From Azadirachta indica (lineage: Eukaryota > Streptophyta > Magnoliopsida > Sapindales > Meliaceae): a stretch of DNA of 64,000 bases. The stretch lies in contig CM040451.1 of NCBI GenBank assembly GCA_022749755.1, positions 16,777,363-16,841,362 of the forward strand. The letters are read 5' to 3'. A program made the position numbers and the translations under genes. The notes under the pieces were generated by a model. That model had not been told where the DNA came from and ran no database searches. It saw nothing but the letters and a program-made list of their open reading frames with translations. Shown here piece by piece: positions 1-11,896 of this stretch; the stretch's first letter is position 1; every line of letters begins with the position of its first letter.

Positions 1-227
1 CAGTCAAGTCTTCTAGAATAGGGATGGGACTATTTCACCACATGAGAGATCATGGAATTGTACCTGGACACCAGCATTATCTTGTGTTGTTGATGTTATT
101 GGTTGAGCAAGCTATTCCAATTGAGCTTACAATTTCATTATGGACATGACAATTGAACCAGGTATCCTGTGTGGGGGCACATCTAAGCGCTTGCGAGATG
201 CATCGCCATGTAGCATTGGGAGAATAT
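1..227 (+). pseudogene. PPR-DYW protein gene remnant, 5' part
   Basis: Read on the plus strand, this stretch gives pieces typical of the last PPR motifs and the E region of a PLS-class pentatricopeptide protein: GLFHHMRDHGIVPGHQHY near 25-95, then LSACEMHRHVALGEY near 185-227. Frame shifts and a stop (near 148) separate the pieces. The reading continues after the retroelement at 4731 with AADRLFSLDPYY, so the two parts were one gene before the insertion. Functional members of this family edit or process organelle RNA; this copy cannot. The family call rests on recognisable E-motif residues (SACxxH, LGExAAxxLFxLDP). Confidence 0.75.
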
Positions 228-852
228 TGTCACGGCCTCACTCTCTTCACTCGCTTCGACCGTGCGGCGCTTAGCAACTCCGCTCACTAAGCAAACCTTC
301 GACACCCGCTAAATCGGAAGCTTATGAATAAAGAGAGAAGAGAGAGTAATAAGAGTTTGAGTGAAGAGTGATTTACACAATTCAAGTTTATTGCTTAATT
401 GCTTTGTTACTTGGTTGCTTGGTTTGGCCAAATGAGGCCTCACCTATTTATAGGAAAACTTACATAAAATGGACGGCCTAAATTGCACCTCACAATGCAC
501 TTTTGAAGGTTAGGATTGGCCTTCTAGAAATGTACTAGAAAATATCTACACAATTGTCAAAATGGTAATGCTATCTACACAATTCTAGAACTTGGGCTAA
601 TTGGGCCACCATTTTAGAAGTTGGGCTAGTTGGGCTAACATTGGGCTATAAGTACAATAATGCCAATAAGGAAGAATGTATAGATCTTTGGCCCAAATGC
701 CTCATTGCCCCCCTTAACCCGTTCTATCGACGAGGCATATTGCCGAAGCTCACGCACCCGCTTGTCCCGGATTTTCCCTCGCGCAAATTCTGTCCGCACA
801 ATGTCTCAGCCACGGTTATTGTTCACGAGCACTGTTCACGCGTGGCGTGACA
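228..852 (-). repeat. LTR (3' LTR) of retroelement copy 1
   Basis: 625 bp, bounded by TGTCACG and CGTGACA. On the minus strand it contains a TATA-like CTATAAATAG (plus 444-453). Compared with its partner at 4095-4726 it lacks 7 bp near position 318. Confidence 0.93.
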
Positions 853-864
853 TCCTCCCCCACC
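853..864 (-). other. Polypurine tract of retroelement copy 1
   Basis: Directly inside the 3' LTR the minus strand reads GGTGGGGGAGGA, the expected primer for plus-strand DNA synthesis. The stop codon of the pol-like frame abuts it. Confidence 0.85.
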
Positions 865-3800
865 TAAATGCGCTGCGTCCTCGTCGCGTCTTCCTCACGG
901 AACCTCTTTATGTGCTCTTGGAATTGCCATAGTGCATCTTCATGCTCCCATGTAGCCTCGCTTTCGGGCAATCCCTTCCACTTGACGAAGTATTCCGTGT
1001 AGTTCGGCACTCCTCGCTTTCGAACTCGTCGATTTGCAAGGATACATTCAGCCTCCTTCTCGAAAGAGGTTACCACAGCAGTTGGAGCCCGTTTTGACTC
1101 CCCTCGGCTCGGGTCTTCCTCATCTCCATGGTAAGGTTTTAACATGCTTACATGGAAGACGGGGTGAATCTTCAATTTAGGGGGAAGAAGAACTTGATAT
1201 GACACCTTGCCCACTTTCTTTATGATCGGAAATGGCCCCTCATAACGTCGAACCAATCCCTTGTGTACTTTGCGCAATGTCTTGAATTGTTGGGGCAAGA
1301 GTTTCACCATGACTTGGTCCCCCTCTTGGAACTCCACGTCCCTTCGGTTATTGTCCGCCTACTTCTTCATCTTCTTAGCCGTCTTATCTAGATATGCCCT
1401 AACTAAATCGGCTTGTTATGCCATGCCTTGGCGAACTTGAAGGCTCCGGGACTTTTCCCATCATAACTTGAGGCTAGTGCATGTGGAGTCATCGGTTGTC
1501 GTCCCAACACAATCTCGAACGGACTCCTATTAGTTGCCTCGCTCCGCTGCAAGTTGTAAGAAAATTGAGCCACATCTAGCAACTTAGCCCAATCCTTTTG
1601 GTTGGCACTCACATAGTGCCTCAAGTATAATTCGAGCAGTGCATTGACACGCTCGGTTTTGTCCGTCGCTTTGTGGATGAAAGCTTGTAGAAAAATTAAG
1701 GTCCGTTCCAAGTAGCTTGAATAACTCGGACCAAAACTTCCCGGTAAACCGTGGATCGCGATCACTTACAATATTATTCGGCACTCCCCAAAGCTTCACC
1801 ACATGCTTTAGGAATAATTTTGCAGCTTCTTCCGCTGTGCAATCCGTAGGTGCCGGTATAAAAACCGCGTATTTGCTAAAACGATCCACCACCACAATGA
1901 TACTTCCATACCCCTCCGATTTCGGTAGCGACGTGATGAAATCCATGGAAACGCTTTCCCATGGCTTGTTCGGAATCGGTAATGGCTCAAGTAACCCACC
2001 GGATGCTCGTTGCTCAATTTTGTCTTGTTGGCATACAAGACATGTCCGCACGTAGGCCTCGACATCTTCCCGCATCCTTGGCCAATAGTACGAATTTTCC
2101 AACAAAGCATTGGTGCGCTTAGCTCCGGGGTGTCCAGCCCACTTGGAATCATGGCGTTCCTTGATAAGCTCTTTCCTCAAACCACCCCACTTCGGCACAA
2201 AAATTCGCCTCCCCTTGGCATAGAGCAATCCGTCGTCAAGCCAAAACCGTCTTGTCTTCCCCTCGTGTGCGAGCACCACTATATTTTTGGCTAGAGGGTC
2301 TTGGGTCAATCCTTCTTTGATCCTCCCTACTAGCTTTCCTTCGGGAATACTTAGGTTAATGGTCGAGAGTGTCTTAATCTCCACCTTACTTGATCTTATC
2401 ATCGGAACCATGCATGCCTTGCCTCCATCAAGGATGCACATGGTGTTGGCAAACGGTACCGGTACGACCTTCATTTGATCGAAGAAATCCATCCCAAGCA
2501 CAATTTTGTGGTCGTCCATAGGTACTACCGACCAATCTATCGGTCCTTTCCATTCTCCGATGGTAGTTTCGACCTTCCGCGCTATACCTTTGATTGGTTT
2601 AGCGGCCGAATTTATCGCCTTCATGGTGCCGCCTTTGTTGGTCACCTTGAGACCTAGTCGTTTGTCCTCGTCAACCTGCACAAAGTTATGTGAGGCATCA
2701 GTATCAACTAAGACTTTTGTTCGTACCTTGTTGATCACCACATCAACATAGATAAGCCCCTTTGCTTGTGCCTCCGGAACTGCTCGAATGACATTGAGTA
2801 GTTGCAAAGAACCCATCGCCGCGTCATTCTTTTGACTTGGTGGTTCCTCTGCACGAGCCACCATGGCGTTCAATGCCTTCTTTTTTGGACAATCCCGCAT
2901 CCAATGAGGACCATCGCAAAAGTAGCAATTTTGAGAAGGTTTGGAATCCCTCTCTTTGTCATTTCTCGGCTTCTCTTTGCCGCTAGATGGTTTGCGGAAA
3001 CCATCTCCTTGCCATTTGCTATAGTCTCCCCCACTTTTACCTTGGCCACTCTTCTTGTCCTTGGCTTTGGTATTTGATCGCTCACTTGAGTAATCAGTGA
3101 GAGTCTCCGCAACGGTTATGGCGGTTGTAAGATCTTGCACGCTTCGTCTCCTAAGCTCCGTCTTTGCCCATCCTTGGAGCCCATCCATGAAGAAAAAGAG
3201 CGAATCCTTATCGCTCATATCCGGAATCTCCAACACCAAGCTAGTAAACTCTTTGATGTAGTCCCGCAAGCTTCCGGATTGTTTGAGGCGTCGCAGCCGG
3301 CCTCGTGCTTCCTCTTTGGCATTTTCCGGATAGAATTGCCGCTTGAGTTCCCGCTTGAAGTCATCGAAGGTTTCGATGGTGCATGTCCCTTTACCAATGT
3401 CTTCGTACCTCCTTCTCCACCACAACATAGCCACATCGGTTAGATAATGGGTGGCGGTACATACCTTGGTTTGTTCATCGGTGATGCCCATCACTTCGAC
3501 ATATTGTTCGATCCCCCACAAGAAGTTATCCACGTCCTTGGCACTCTTCGAGCCATTATAGGTCTTGAGCTTGGGGACATCGACTCTTGGTGCTTCACGT
3601 GTGGTAGTCACTCCGCTTGCTGCCGCACGCTTGCACAAAGCCACATCCTCCTTAATTGTGGCGAGTTCTCTATCAATGTAGGCTCGGATGTCCCTAAACA
3701 TACGGTCGTGAACCGCTAGTAACTCTTGCTTGAAGGCATCCTCGAGTTTGGCGGTAGACACTTCCACTACCTCACGAAGAGTATTGTCCTCCGCTTCCAA

Positions 3801-4004
3801 CCCGTCGAAGCGCTGCTCCATCTCGTCAAGGCGTGAGTCTACGCTTGCCACAAAAGCTTCCACGCTAGCTACTCGAGCGTCCAAGCTAGCTACCATGTCT
3901 TTGGACTGCGCCCTCTTGCTTCCACCCTTGGTAAGACGTTGCTCGTCACGTCCCCGCACTTGGGCTTCCTCACCTGCAATGGTAACGTCGAAAACGTTGG
4001 CCAT
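864..4004 (-). pseudogene. Retroelement copy 1 gag-protease-integrase-chromodomain frame, broken
   Basis: The frame opens at an ATG at 4004 and stays open through gag (WWRRRY...FKRELKRQFYP), a CX2CX3HX4C zinc knuckle (CYFCDGPHWMRDC), a protease site, the HHCC zinc-binding domain and most of the integrase core, down to about 1660. An extra T in the run at 1657-1660 then shifts the frame. A base is missing at about 1416, and a TGG-to-TAG change gives a stop at 1359-1361. The frame is readable again from 1337 to 864, ending in a chromodomain (YTEYFVKWKGLPESEATWE). The protease triad reads DTD where copy 2 has DTG, so the enzyme was probably dead even before the frameshifts. No reverse transcriptase YxDD motif or RNase H lies between protease and integrase. 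Its gag N-terminus is in frame, unlike copy 2. Confidence 0.9.
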
Positions 4005-4080
4005 TTCTTTTGATAGAGTTTCCCCTCACGCAACTTTTGATTCGAAAGCTCCCTCTCAACCTTGTGTTGCTCAACCTTGA

Positions 4081-4092
4081 GCTCTGATACCA
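4081..4092 (-). other. Primer-binding site of retroelement copy 1
   Basis: Two bases inside the 5' LTR the minus strand reads TGGTATCAGAGC, complementary to the 3' end of plant initiator methionine tRNA, the usual primer for Ty3/gypsy and Copia elements. Confidence 0.9.
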
Positions 4093-4094
4093 AC

Positions 4095-4726
4095 TGTCAC
4101 GGCCTCACTCTCTTCTCTCGCTTCGACCGTGCGGCGCTTAGCAACTCCGCTCACTAAGCAAGCCTTCGACACCCGCAACGCACTAAATCGGAAGCTTATG
4201 AATAAAGAGAGAAGAGAGAGCAATAAGAGTTTGAGTGAAGAGTGATTTACACAACTCAAGTTTATTGCTTAATTGCTTTGTTACTTGGTTGCTTGGTTTG
4301 GCCAAATGAGGCCTCACCTATTTATAGGAAAACTTACATAAAATGGGCGGCCTAAATTGCACCTCACAATGCACTTTTGAGGGTTAGGATTAGCCTTCTA
4401 GAAATGTCCTAGAAAATATCTACACAATTGTCAAAATGGTAATGCTATCTACACAATTCTAAAACTTGGGTTAATTGGGCCACCATTCTAGAAGTTGGGC
4501 TAGTTGGGCTAACATTGCGCTATAAGTACAATAATGCCAATAAGGAAGAATGTATAGATCTTTGGCCCAAATGCCTCATTGCCCCCCTTAACCCGTTCTA
4601 TCGACGAGGCATATTGCCGAAGCTCACGCACCCGCTTGTCCCGGATTTTCCCTCGCACAAATTCTGTCCGCACAATGTCTTAGCCACGGTTATTGTTCAC
4701 GAGCACTGTTCACGCGTGGCGTGACA
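4095..4726 (-). repeat. LTR (5' LTR) of retroelement copy 1
   Basis: 632 bp, TGTCACG...CGTGACA. The TATA-like sequence of the element promoter is at plus 4318-4327 (CTATAAATAG on the minus strand). Confidence 0.93.
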
Positions 4727-4730
4727 ATAT

Positions 4731-5330
4731 GCGGCAGATCGTCTATTCTCATTGGACCCATACTATACAGAGTATTATGTTAAGCTTGTCAAATCTCTAT
4801 GCTTCAGCTTGCTTGTGGGGTCATTTTGCAATGTGCGGGTATTGATGAGGAAAAAAGGATTAATGATCTGAGATATAGTTGGATTGAGATCAATGGAAAG
4901 CTCCAGTCCAAATCCACGATCTAAAGAGGTTCTTTGGGAATTTGAGGTCTTAAAGAAAAGGTTAAAGAAGCTGGATTTGTACCGCATACAGAATCCGTAC
5001 TACATGATTTAAATTATCATGAAGAGACAGAGGAGACATTCTGTAATCATAGTGAGCGGATAGCAATTGCTTATGGGATTATTAGTACTCTCCTGGAACT
5101 ACACTACGGATCATGAAGAATCTGTGGGCGTGTGTAAAGTGTCATTCAGCAACTAAGCTTATATCAAAACTTGTCAACAGGGAGATTGTTGTAAGGGATG
5201 CAAATCGTTTTCGTCATTTCATGAATGGAGTTTGTAAGATTACTGGTGAGGAAATGGCAAGAAAGAATCTGCGAGCATGGGTACTGTATCCTTCCATGAC
5301 TAAGCTTATATCGGAGCTTGTCATTTAATG
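4731..5330 (+). pseudogene. PPR-DYW protein gene remnant, 3' part with duplicated tail
   Basis: This continues the remnant at 1-227. Pieces of the E+/DYW region are readable in shifting frames: EAGFVPHTESVLHDLNYHEE near 4970-5030, then [16 protein letters not shown] near 5042-5090, and [28 protein letters not shown] at about 5140-5220. These match the DYW cytidine-deaminase region, with its HSE and CHxxxK signatures. Several stops and shifts break the frame, and the terminal Asp-Tyr-Trp is not present. After NGVCK the sequence runs into a second, diverged copy of the block around KNLRAW...MTKLISELV (5254-5328), apparently a short internal duplication. Confidence 0.75.
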
Positions 5331-5879
5331 TCAAACATCATAGCCTTTGGAGTTCTATACGTTCTGTTTATGTCACTGGTCCTTAATCCATTTTATGTCA
5401 TTGAATAGGAATAAGATTATTTTTCACGTGAATTTACAAAATTTCAGTACTATTGTCTCCCTGTTTTCTTAGGGTCTGAGACTGTCACTCCAACCAAAGG
5501 TAATGAACAGTGATTTTTTTACTATATCGAGCTTCTCCTTTACATTCTTGGCGCAGGATTTTGAGACCTTACAGCCAGCACTGGTTAGAAGAAAGAGCCA
5601 TTGGAAATTGTATGAAACAAACTCTAACGCTGTTCTCGTTTGCTTTTTATTGTAACAGGTGGCACAATAACCTTTTTTCTTAATAATTTTTATTTTATTT
5701 TAGTTTTTAATTATTTTTGGGTTTTAATCAGAAACAAACTCTTAACGCTGTTCTCGTTCCCACCTTACTTCACTCTGTTGAAACATTCAAACCCTAATCT
5801 AACCATCTCACAATACAGACTGAACTGAAACACTACGGAAACAAAGAAATTAAACATTCCGAAAAGTACCAACTTCCTA
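5331..5879. other. Intergenic, upstream of the F-box gene
   Basis: AT-rich sequence with no supported gene. It holds the promoter and 5' leader of the F-box gene that starts at 5880. I see no clear TATA box or other named motif. Confidence 0.5.
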
Positions 5880-7946
5880 ATGGAAACGAGATCTGCAAAG
5901 AGAAGAAAGCTTTGGTTTTCAGATAATTATGATCAATATGACAATGGCATCGACAGGATCAGTGACCTGCCCGACGCAATTCTTCATCACATTCTCTTCC
6001 TCCTTCCCATCAAATCCATCGCGCAAACCAGCATTTTATCAAAAAGATGGAGATCTCTTTGGTGCTCTTTCCCAGACCTCGACTTCAACACTATTAATCC
6101 ACTTAGTATTTCTTCTACAAAGTATAACACAAGCATAACCGCAAAAAGACCACGTTTTATATCTTTCAAAGATATTGATTTGATTTCGCAGGTCTTAGCT
6201 CTTCGTGATAAGCACTCTTATATAAGGATCCTGCGTTTTCGTGCTCATTTGAGTTTTTCTTGTCTCAATGGCTTAATCCGTCGTGCTATTAGGCATAATG
6301 TGCATGAACTTGACATTGAGGTTGTCACAGATGATTACTTCAATTTGCCACGATGTGTTATAACCAGTGAATCTTTACGATCATTCAAGTTAAAATCACG
6401 TTATCGAGGATTTAGATTGCCTCCTTCATCAGTAGTAGCGGGTGGGTTTCAATCACTCCACACTTTGTCTCTTTCCCTTGTCATTTTATTGGACCAGCCA
6501 TATCTCTCCGATTTGTTTACGGATTCAACATTTCCCCATTTAAAGAAACTTGCTCTTGATGCTTGTTATGGGTTAAAACAACTAAAGGTTGGCTGTCGAG
6601 CCCTAGAAGATTTAACCCTAGAGAACTGTATTCAGCTGTGTGGCTTGGAAATTTTTGGTACAAAACTAGAGAGATTGAGAGTTGCAAGTTGTTTGGACGC
6701 TTATTGTGATCAGAGTTGGGTCAAGATTAATGCCTCAAAATTAACGAATTTAAATTGGGAATATAATTCTATTACTGGAATTAGTTCTTTGGAGAACTTG
6801 ACTTCTTTGCACAAGGCTTCAGTAGGTTTTATCATACTTCATGAAGATTTAACTTCGGCCAAGCTTCAAAGTGTCTTGGACTTTTTATCAGGTCTATCCT
6901 TTGCCCATTCTTTGACACTTGAAAGCCCATGCATTGAGGTATTTCTTTCATTTTATTATCATTATTTTCTTCAATCTATATATTGAGTGCAATCTTATGC
7001 TGATCCTTATTTGTGTCAAATTTAATTGATTCAAGACACAGGTTGAGAAAACAAAAGATATCTCTGCGAAATATGATATAAAGCCTAATGCACTTAATTT
7101 CCATAATTCAATAAGCTCAATGTAAAGAAACTATTCATCTATTTGTTTCTGTAAGTACCCACTGAGCAATATCTTCTGAATTAGATTGTGAAATAGGACT
7201 TCCTAATTGAAGCCTTAGAGTTCTAAATATACGTATTTAAGTGTCCCTGTCCTATAATTAATGAGTATATCTTTACTTATTTATATTTATTTCAATTTAA
7301 TTAGGTAACTTTACTGATACTTGAATCTGTATTAAATTTAATTATCATTTTGCAGATCCTTTCAAACAGGAATTATTTTACGCAACTTCATTCTTTTAAC
7401 AATCTCAAATCTTTGGAGTTGCAAACTGGTTTTAACAGGCATAATGTCCAAGGTTTAGCATGCCTATTCAGGAGTACTCCCACACTTCACACTCTCATTC
7501 TCAAGATTATTAACGATTACAAGATTGAGAGACGAGTAAGTACCAAATTTTGCTTCGTACATATTAACTTGTTTAATGTGAGATATACACTTGTACAATT
7601 TGTGTTAATTTTGACACTAATTTTCACTGTGTCGCTCTTTCAGCAATGGAATAGGGACTTGTGGGACATGTTCACTTCTGAGGAAGAACAATATTGGCAA
7701 TCTCAAAGCCACACTTTGAAGCCCTTCTTAAGCAACCTTAATGTGGTAGAAATCCATGGATTTTTAGAATGCGAGAATGAAGTTAGTCTAGCAAAGTTTT
7801 TGCTCAAGCATGGAAAAGCCTTGCAAGAAATGACTCTTTGCACTGGACACTGCAATTACAGAGATTCTTTACGTCGACAAAAGATAAGATCACAGATGAT
7901 GGGATTTTCCTGGGCTTCTTCTAATGCTAGGATTGCATTCCACTAG
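5880..7946 (+). CDS. F-box/LRR-repeat/FBD protein
   Basis: Predicted substrate-recognition subunit of an SCF ubiquitin ligase. Exons: 5880-6938, 7356-7535 and 7644-7946. All junctions are GT-AG in phase 0, giving 513 aa. The N-terminal F-box (about residues 22-65) reads ISDLPDAILHHILFLLP followed by TSILSKRWRSLW, the classic plant F-box/LRR signature that binds SKP1/ASK. Irregular leucine-rich repeats follow (residues about 110-390; for example LKKLALDACYGLKQLKVGC and LEDLTLENC). Exon 3 encodes an FBD-type tail (FLSNLNVVEIHGFLECENEVSLAKFLLKHGKALQEMTL region, about residues 430-475). The ATG at 5880 is the first in frame before the F-box. This family is large and fast-evolving, so no substrate can be named. 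Introns are short and AT-rich. No disabling change is seen. Confidence 0.88.
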
Positions 7947-9142
7947 CTTACTTAGATGGTTAGTATCCTTGAGCAACGTGCTAAACTATTAATTGAACAT
8001 TTCAAGTGCCCAAATCATTTTTTTTGAACTTCTTGGTGGTAGATCGATCAACTATTTGCAGGACAAATTTTGCCCATTTTTCCCCTAAAATTTCACAAAT
8101 TGCTTCATTAATGTTGATCATCATGATTAATCTGGAAGAACGATATTGGTTTGAGTGTTAGGCGTCAAAAAGGATTAGTACTTTTGTTTCATGCTGAAGG
8201 ACTGAGTTGAAAAAGTTATAACACATTTCTGGGGTAACCGGGCAGCGGAGAATGGCTTTGCATGATGTCAGTCCAACTGCAGCTCACAAGAAATATAGAG
8301 CCTCATCGGCCATACTCATCACCAGACACTAGGTTAACTTTTAAATGCGTGGTAACACGCATGCGCAGCTATCACTCGACAATATTTAGGCAGGGCCCAT
8401 GTGGGGCAGATGTATGCTTAATACTAAGCAAGCTGGTTGTCGCCTTAATCCTTTTTGTCCATTAACTAATCTGGAACACACATATTTTTTCATATTGCCA
8501 TGATAACTAGTTATCTAGTTGACTTATAATTTCCAATTAGCGATCGGAAACCAAGATTTTGAGTACATTTTGGATTGGCTAGTTATTGTTTTGTCTGAAA
8601 ATTGTTCATAACTTGACTGTTCTTGAATTTGTTTTCTGCCACCTCATAACCCAGCATCTGTCGAACTCCATATTACTTGCTAATTATGTGATATTAGATT
8701 TGATAATTTAATTATATTATCCTCAACCAACTTGGCCACAAAGTGGAATTCTCTTGTTATCTTAGGTTGGTGGGATAACTTTTATCATCACAGAATGTAT
8801 GTACTATTGTTCACAGTCATACACGTTACTGGCCGCTGCTATCTGTGAATTTTGAGCTTCCTGGAGCATAATGATATGCTTTCTGGAGAATCACTAGCAT
8901 TTCGTCTGCCCATTATAGATAAATAATCATATCCATGAACATTAATAGAAAAAGCAGCAGCATATAAGTCAGGAAGAAGATTTTATTGGAACAAGAACTG
9001 TTTCTTTAGAGATTAAACGACATTAATTAAGAGGGACTAATAAACATGGATTAAACTATTTCTTGGCAGCACAGTTCTTGTTCAATTTCCACAATCTTTA
9101 ACAGAAATCCACGACACATAAGGCTCCAGCTCTTCTCTTTAT
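7947..9142. other. Intergenic between convergent F-box and GH3 genes
   Basis: Contains the 3' ends of both neighbours, which converge here. I see no other gene. Short open frames around 8262-8465 lack any recognisable motif. Confidence 0.5.
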
Positions 9143-11236
9143 TCAGTTTTCAACACTCCATTGCTTATGACCAGGGACCCATTTCGGGCTTTTAGGACTG
9201 AAGTAACTGGACACAACCCTGGAGTTAAGAAGCTCAATTATGGGAGCATATTTCACACATCGTGGAGTTTTGTACTGATTTATTGATGCACCCTGACTGA
9301 GAGCATAATCCATGAGCTTGTCAAATGTCCCATTCTCCACTATCTTGATCTCTAGAGGACCAATTGACTTATCTGAAACTCGGCCTTGGCGGTAAACGCT
9401 GTTGAGTGATTCTTCAATAGTAAGGCAACAATCCTCAAAGACTGAAGGAGGAGTTTGAGTTGTACCACTGTGGATAATTTCCCAAAAGAGCACATAATGA
9501 CCAGGAATGGTTGATGTATCAGCATAGCTTGTGTATTCTATAAGAGATGCATCAAAGGGGGATAGATGGTTAGCCGCATTCTTCACTGCATTTTGTAGCT
9601 CAACTTCATCTGTTTTATCGGAATCAATGCTCAAAACAACATTTTTTCGGCATACAAAGTTGAATTGAGGTGCCTTGTTTTTAAATCCAGCCACTTTGAG
9701 TATGTCTCCAACTCGATAACGATATAGACCTACAGGATCAAAAAGTTAAATAATTTCTTAACGTATTATTTGAAAGTTACAATTGTACTGCCACGTAATA
9801 AAGACAACATTAGTAAAAAGGAGGTGACAAATAGCATTTATGGCTCTATATGTCCTGTGAATGTATGTTCAAACATACCGGCGTAAGTGGTGACCACAAG
9901 CTCATACTCTTGTCCCAGTTTAACATCGACTAGATCAACCAATTGCTCGGCTGCTTTAGGGGAAATTGGTTCTGAGATGGAATTAGAGAATCTGCTTTTC
10001 CTGTTGACAGGCAAGAACTCAAAATAGGCCATGGTGGGAATGAGAGTATAGGATACCTCACTTGGGTTGCACAGAGGGTTAAGGTTTAGGCCAAAGTAAC
10101 ACTCTGAAGAAGCATACATGGTACAAACAAGGGGAAGACCATTGCTGTAGTAATCAAGAGTTGGAATATACTGAGACATTGTTCCTGTGACAATAACATC
10201 AATATACTTAGTGTTTGGCCATAACCTAGTTATGATCCCTTTCCATGACTCTTTCTTACATTCAGCCTCAATAAAATCAGCATGCTCAGGATTTGGTTTT
10301 AGAATCTTGAAGACAGCGTCTCTCACAGATGGGTCAGTGATTTTGGGATCTATGATTCCTGTTCGAATATCTTTACAAAGAAGAGGCCAATGCTTTTCTA
10401 GGAATTTAATGGCTCGAATGAAGCCAGAAGCAAAAACAGCACCAACACGAAGAACTTCATAGTTTAGAAAAAGGCCACAGAGCAACTGAGAGTACATACT
10501 TTGGTAAGAATCAGGGCAGAGAATGGTTTCATTTGGGCTAGTGTAGTTGGTGTATGGATCATAAGGTCTGTCCTTAAAATGCGAGCTTTTGTAGTAACTA
10601 GTTAGAACTGGACGAGCTACAAGTCCTCCAGGGGTTTTGGCTTCTGATTTTATGAAAAGAAAATACATTCCTTTCCCTTTGTCCAAACCTGGAACGAACT
10701 TGTCCATCACTGGCATCAGAAGGCTATAAAAAAAGGATTTCCTCTCCATCTCTTCTTCTATTGTAGGCATCAACTTTCTTTCGCCACCAGATGTTCCAGA
10801 GCTATAAGTCAAACAGTCCACTATATTAATTAAATTAATCAAATAATTTGAGAAACCATTAATAAATAAAATCAATATGTTCTTTCAAAGATTGATAGCC
10901 GTACCTAGTCAAGAACTCTGATATGGGCTGTGAGCAAAGAACTGGAGAAGCATCGCCGTGGGCGATACGATCAATATCAGGCTTAATATCCTCATAAACG
11001 ATAACAGGCATGACTTTCTTGAAAGTTTCTCTGTCTACGCGCCCATTAAGGCCATGTCTTTGCAAGTACTCAACGTTGGCACTACGAGACAGGATTTCAG
11101 CAAGCACACGCTCTTGCTGTTCATCGGCATCACTAGTAACATTCTCAATAAGCTGCAATGCTTTCTTATTTTTATCAGAAAGCAAGCTATCATGATCATC
11201 AGCTCTCTCAAGTAAGTTCTGAGGAGCTTCTGGCAT
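9143..11236 (-). CDS. GH3.1: GH3.1-like indole-3-acetic acid-amido synthetase
   Basis: Acyl-adenylate-forming enzyme that conjugates IAA to amino acids, lowering free auxin; cytosolic. Exons on the minus strand: 11236-10905, 10801-9879 and 9729-9143, all GT-AG. The spliced frame is 1842 nt, 613 aa, the normal length for group II GH3 proteins. The three nucleotide-binding motifs are present: [10 protein letters not shown] (spanning the exon 1/2 junction, about 111-120), YASSECYFG in exon 2, and YRYRVGD at the start of exon 3. The C-terminus ends [20 protein letters not shown], typical of the GH3.1-GH3.4 subgroup; which paralogue is uncertain. The start ATG at 11236 gives MPEAPQ. AuxRE-type motifs lie upstream, fitting the family's known primary auxin induction. 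No damage is seen. Confidence 0.93.
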
Positions 11237-11372
11237 GGCTTTTAATATATTTTTTTTTTTATAACGAAGAAACCTTCAAGTGAACTAATGAAGAAGAAGA
11301 GCTACAGAAAACGTAAGAAATGGAAAAGAGAGAGCTAATTTTGGTTTGCAGAAATGAAATGAAACGAAATGG

Positions 11373-11381
11373 ATATATATA
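11373..11381 (-). promoter_or_regulatory. Probable TATA box of the GH3 gene
   Basis: A TATATATA stretch about 140 bp upstream of the GH3 ATG on the minus strand, a plausible distance given a 5' leader of roughly 100 nt. Confidence 0.5.
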
Positions 11382-11562
11382 GACGCAAGTGGCTGTACCC
11401 CACTAATGCATACAAAAGACCCTCAATCAAACAGTATGTTGCTGCCAACAATAATAATAAAAATCAGTATCTTAATTAACTCAAATTACTTTTATTAATT
11501 TAATCCAAGTTAACTATTGATTCTGACTTTTCTATAGAAGAGAGATATCATATATATCATAA

Positions 11563-11582
11563 GGCAGGCAGGCAGGCAGGCA
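11563..11582. repeat. (GGCA)5 microsatellite
   Basis: Five perfect ggca units in the GH3 upstream region; likely polymorphic. Confidence 0.9.
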
Positions 11583-11896
11583 TACATGGCATGGGTGTTA
11601 ATCACTCAATTATTTATGTGCTTGGTTTACAAGGAAAACCGGGGAAACCGTTTGGTACGGTCTCCTTGACAGCCGTTTTCAAGGAGGAGGAAACCTGGAA
11701 AGAAGGTGATTGGACGGGCAATCTCCGGTAAACTCGGTAAATACAATTCAATCTGTGACTACTGGAGTAAACTGAGTACATGCGTGCATGTACCGCGGGT
11801 GCTGTTAAAAACCCCAGCAGCAGCTTTAAGAAATCTGCTTTTTGAAAACTAATGACTTCTGCTTCACGATATATCAAATGTATATCCTCTCCCCCG

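Larger units (their letters stand above)
228..4726 (-). mobile_element. Ty3/gypsy chromovirus-like LTR retrotransposon, copy 1 (no RT/RNase H)
   Basis: A complete LTR-to-LTR element of 4499 bp in minus orientation. LTRs lie at 228-852 and 4095-4726. They begin TGTCACG and end CGTGACA, and the element is flanked by a 4-bp direct repeat atat (224-227 and 4727-4730). The primer-binding site is at 4081-4092 and the polypurine tract at 853-864. The internal region codes for gag, zinc knuckle, protease, integrase and chromodomain but contains no reverse transcriptase or RNase H. The LTRs differ by about 14 substitutions plus one 7-bp indel (counted by eye), so this copy is clearly older than the one at 26363-30874. 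The coding region has frameshifts and a stop. It sits inside a PPR-DYW remnant. Confidence 0.93.

Noticed and set aside
641..850. A 69-codon open frame found at the same place in all four LTRs
   Set aside because: It is conserved only because the LTRs are copies of one another. It runs antisense to the element, has no recognisable domain and drifts without codon bias.
1717..3719. Many plus-strand open frames of 60-120 codons opposite the retroelement coding region
   Set aside because: They are antisense shadows of the gag-integrase frame and recur in copy 2 for that reason only.
11614..11877. 87-codon minus-strand frame upstream of GH3
   Set aside because: It lies in the promoter region next to simple repeats and shows no family signature.
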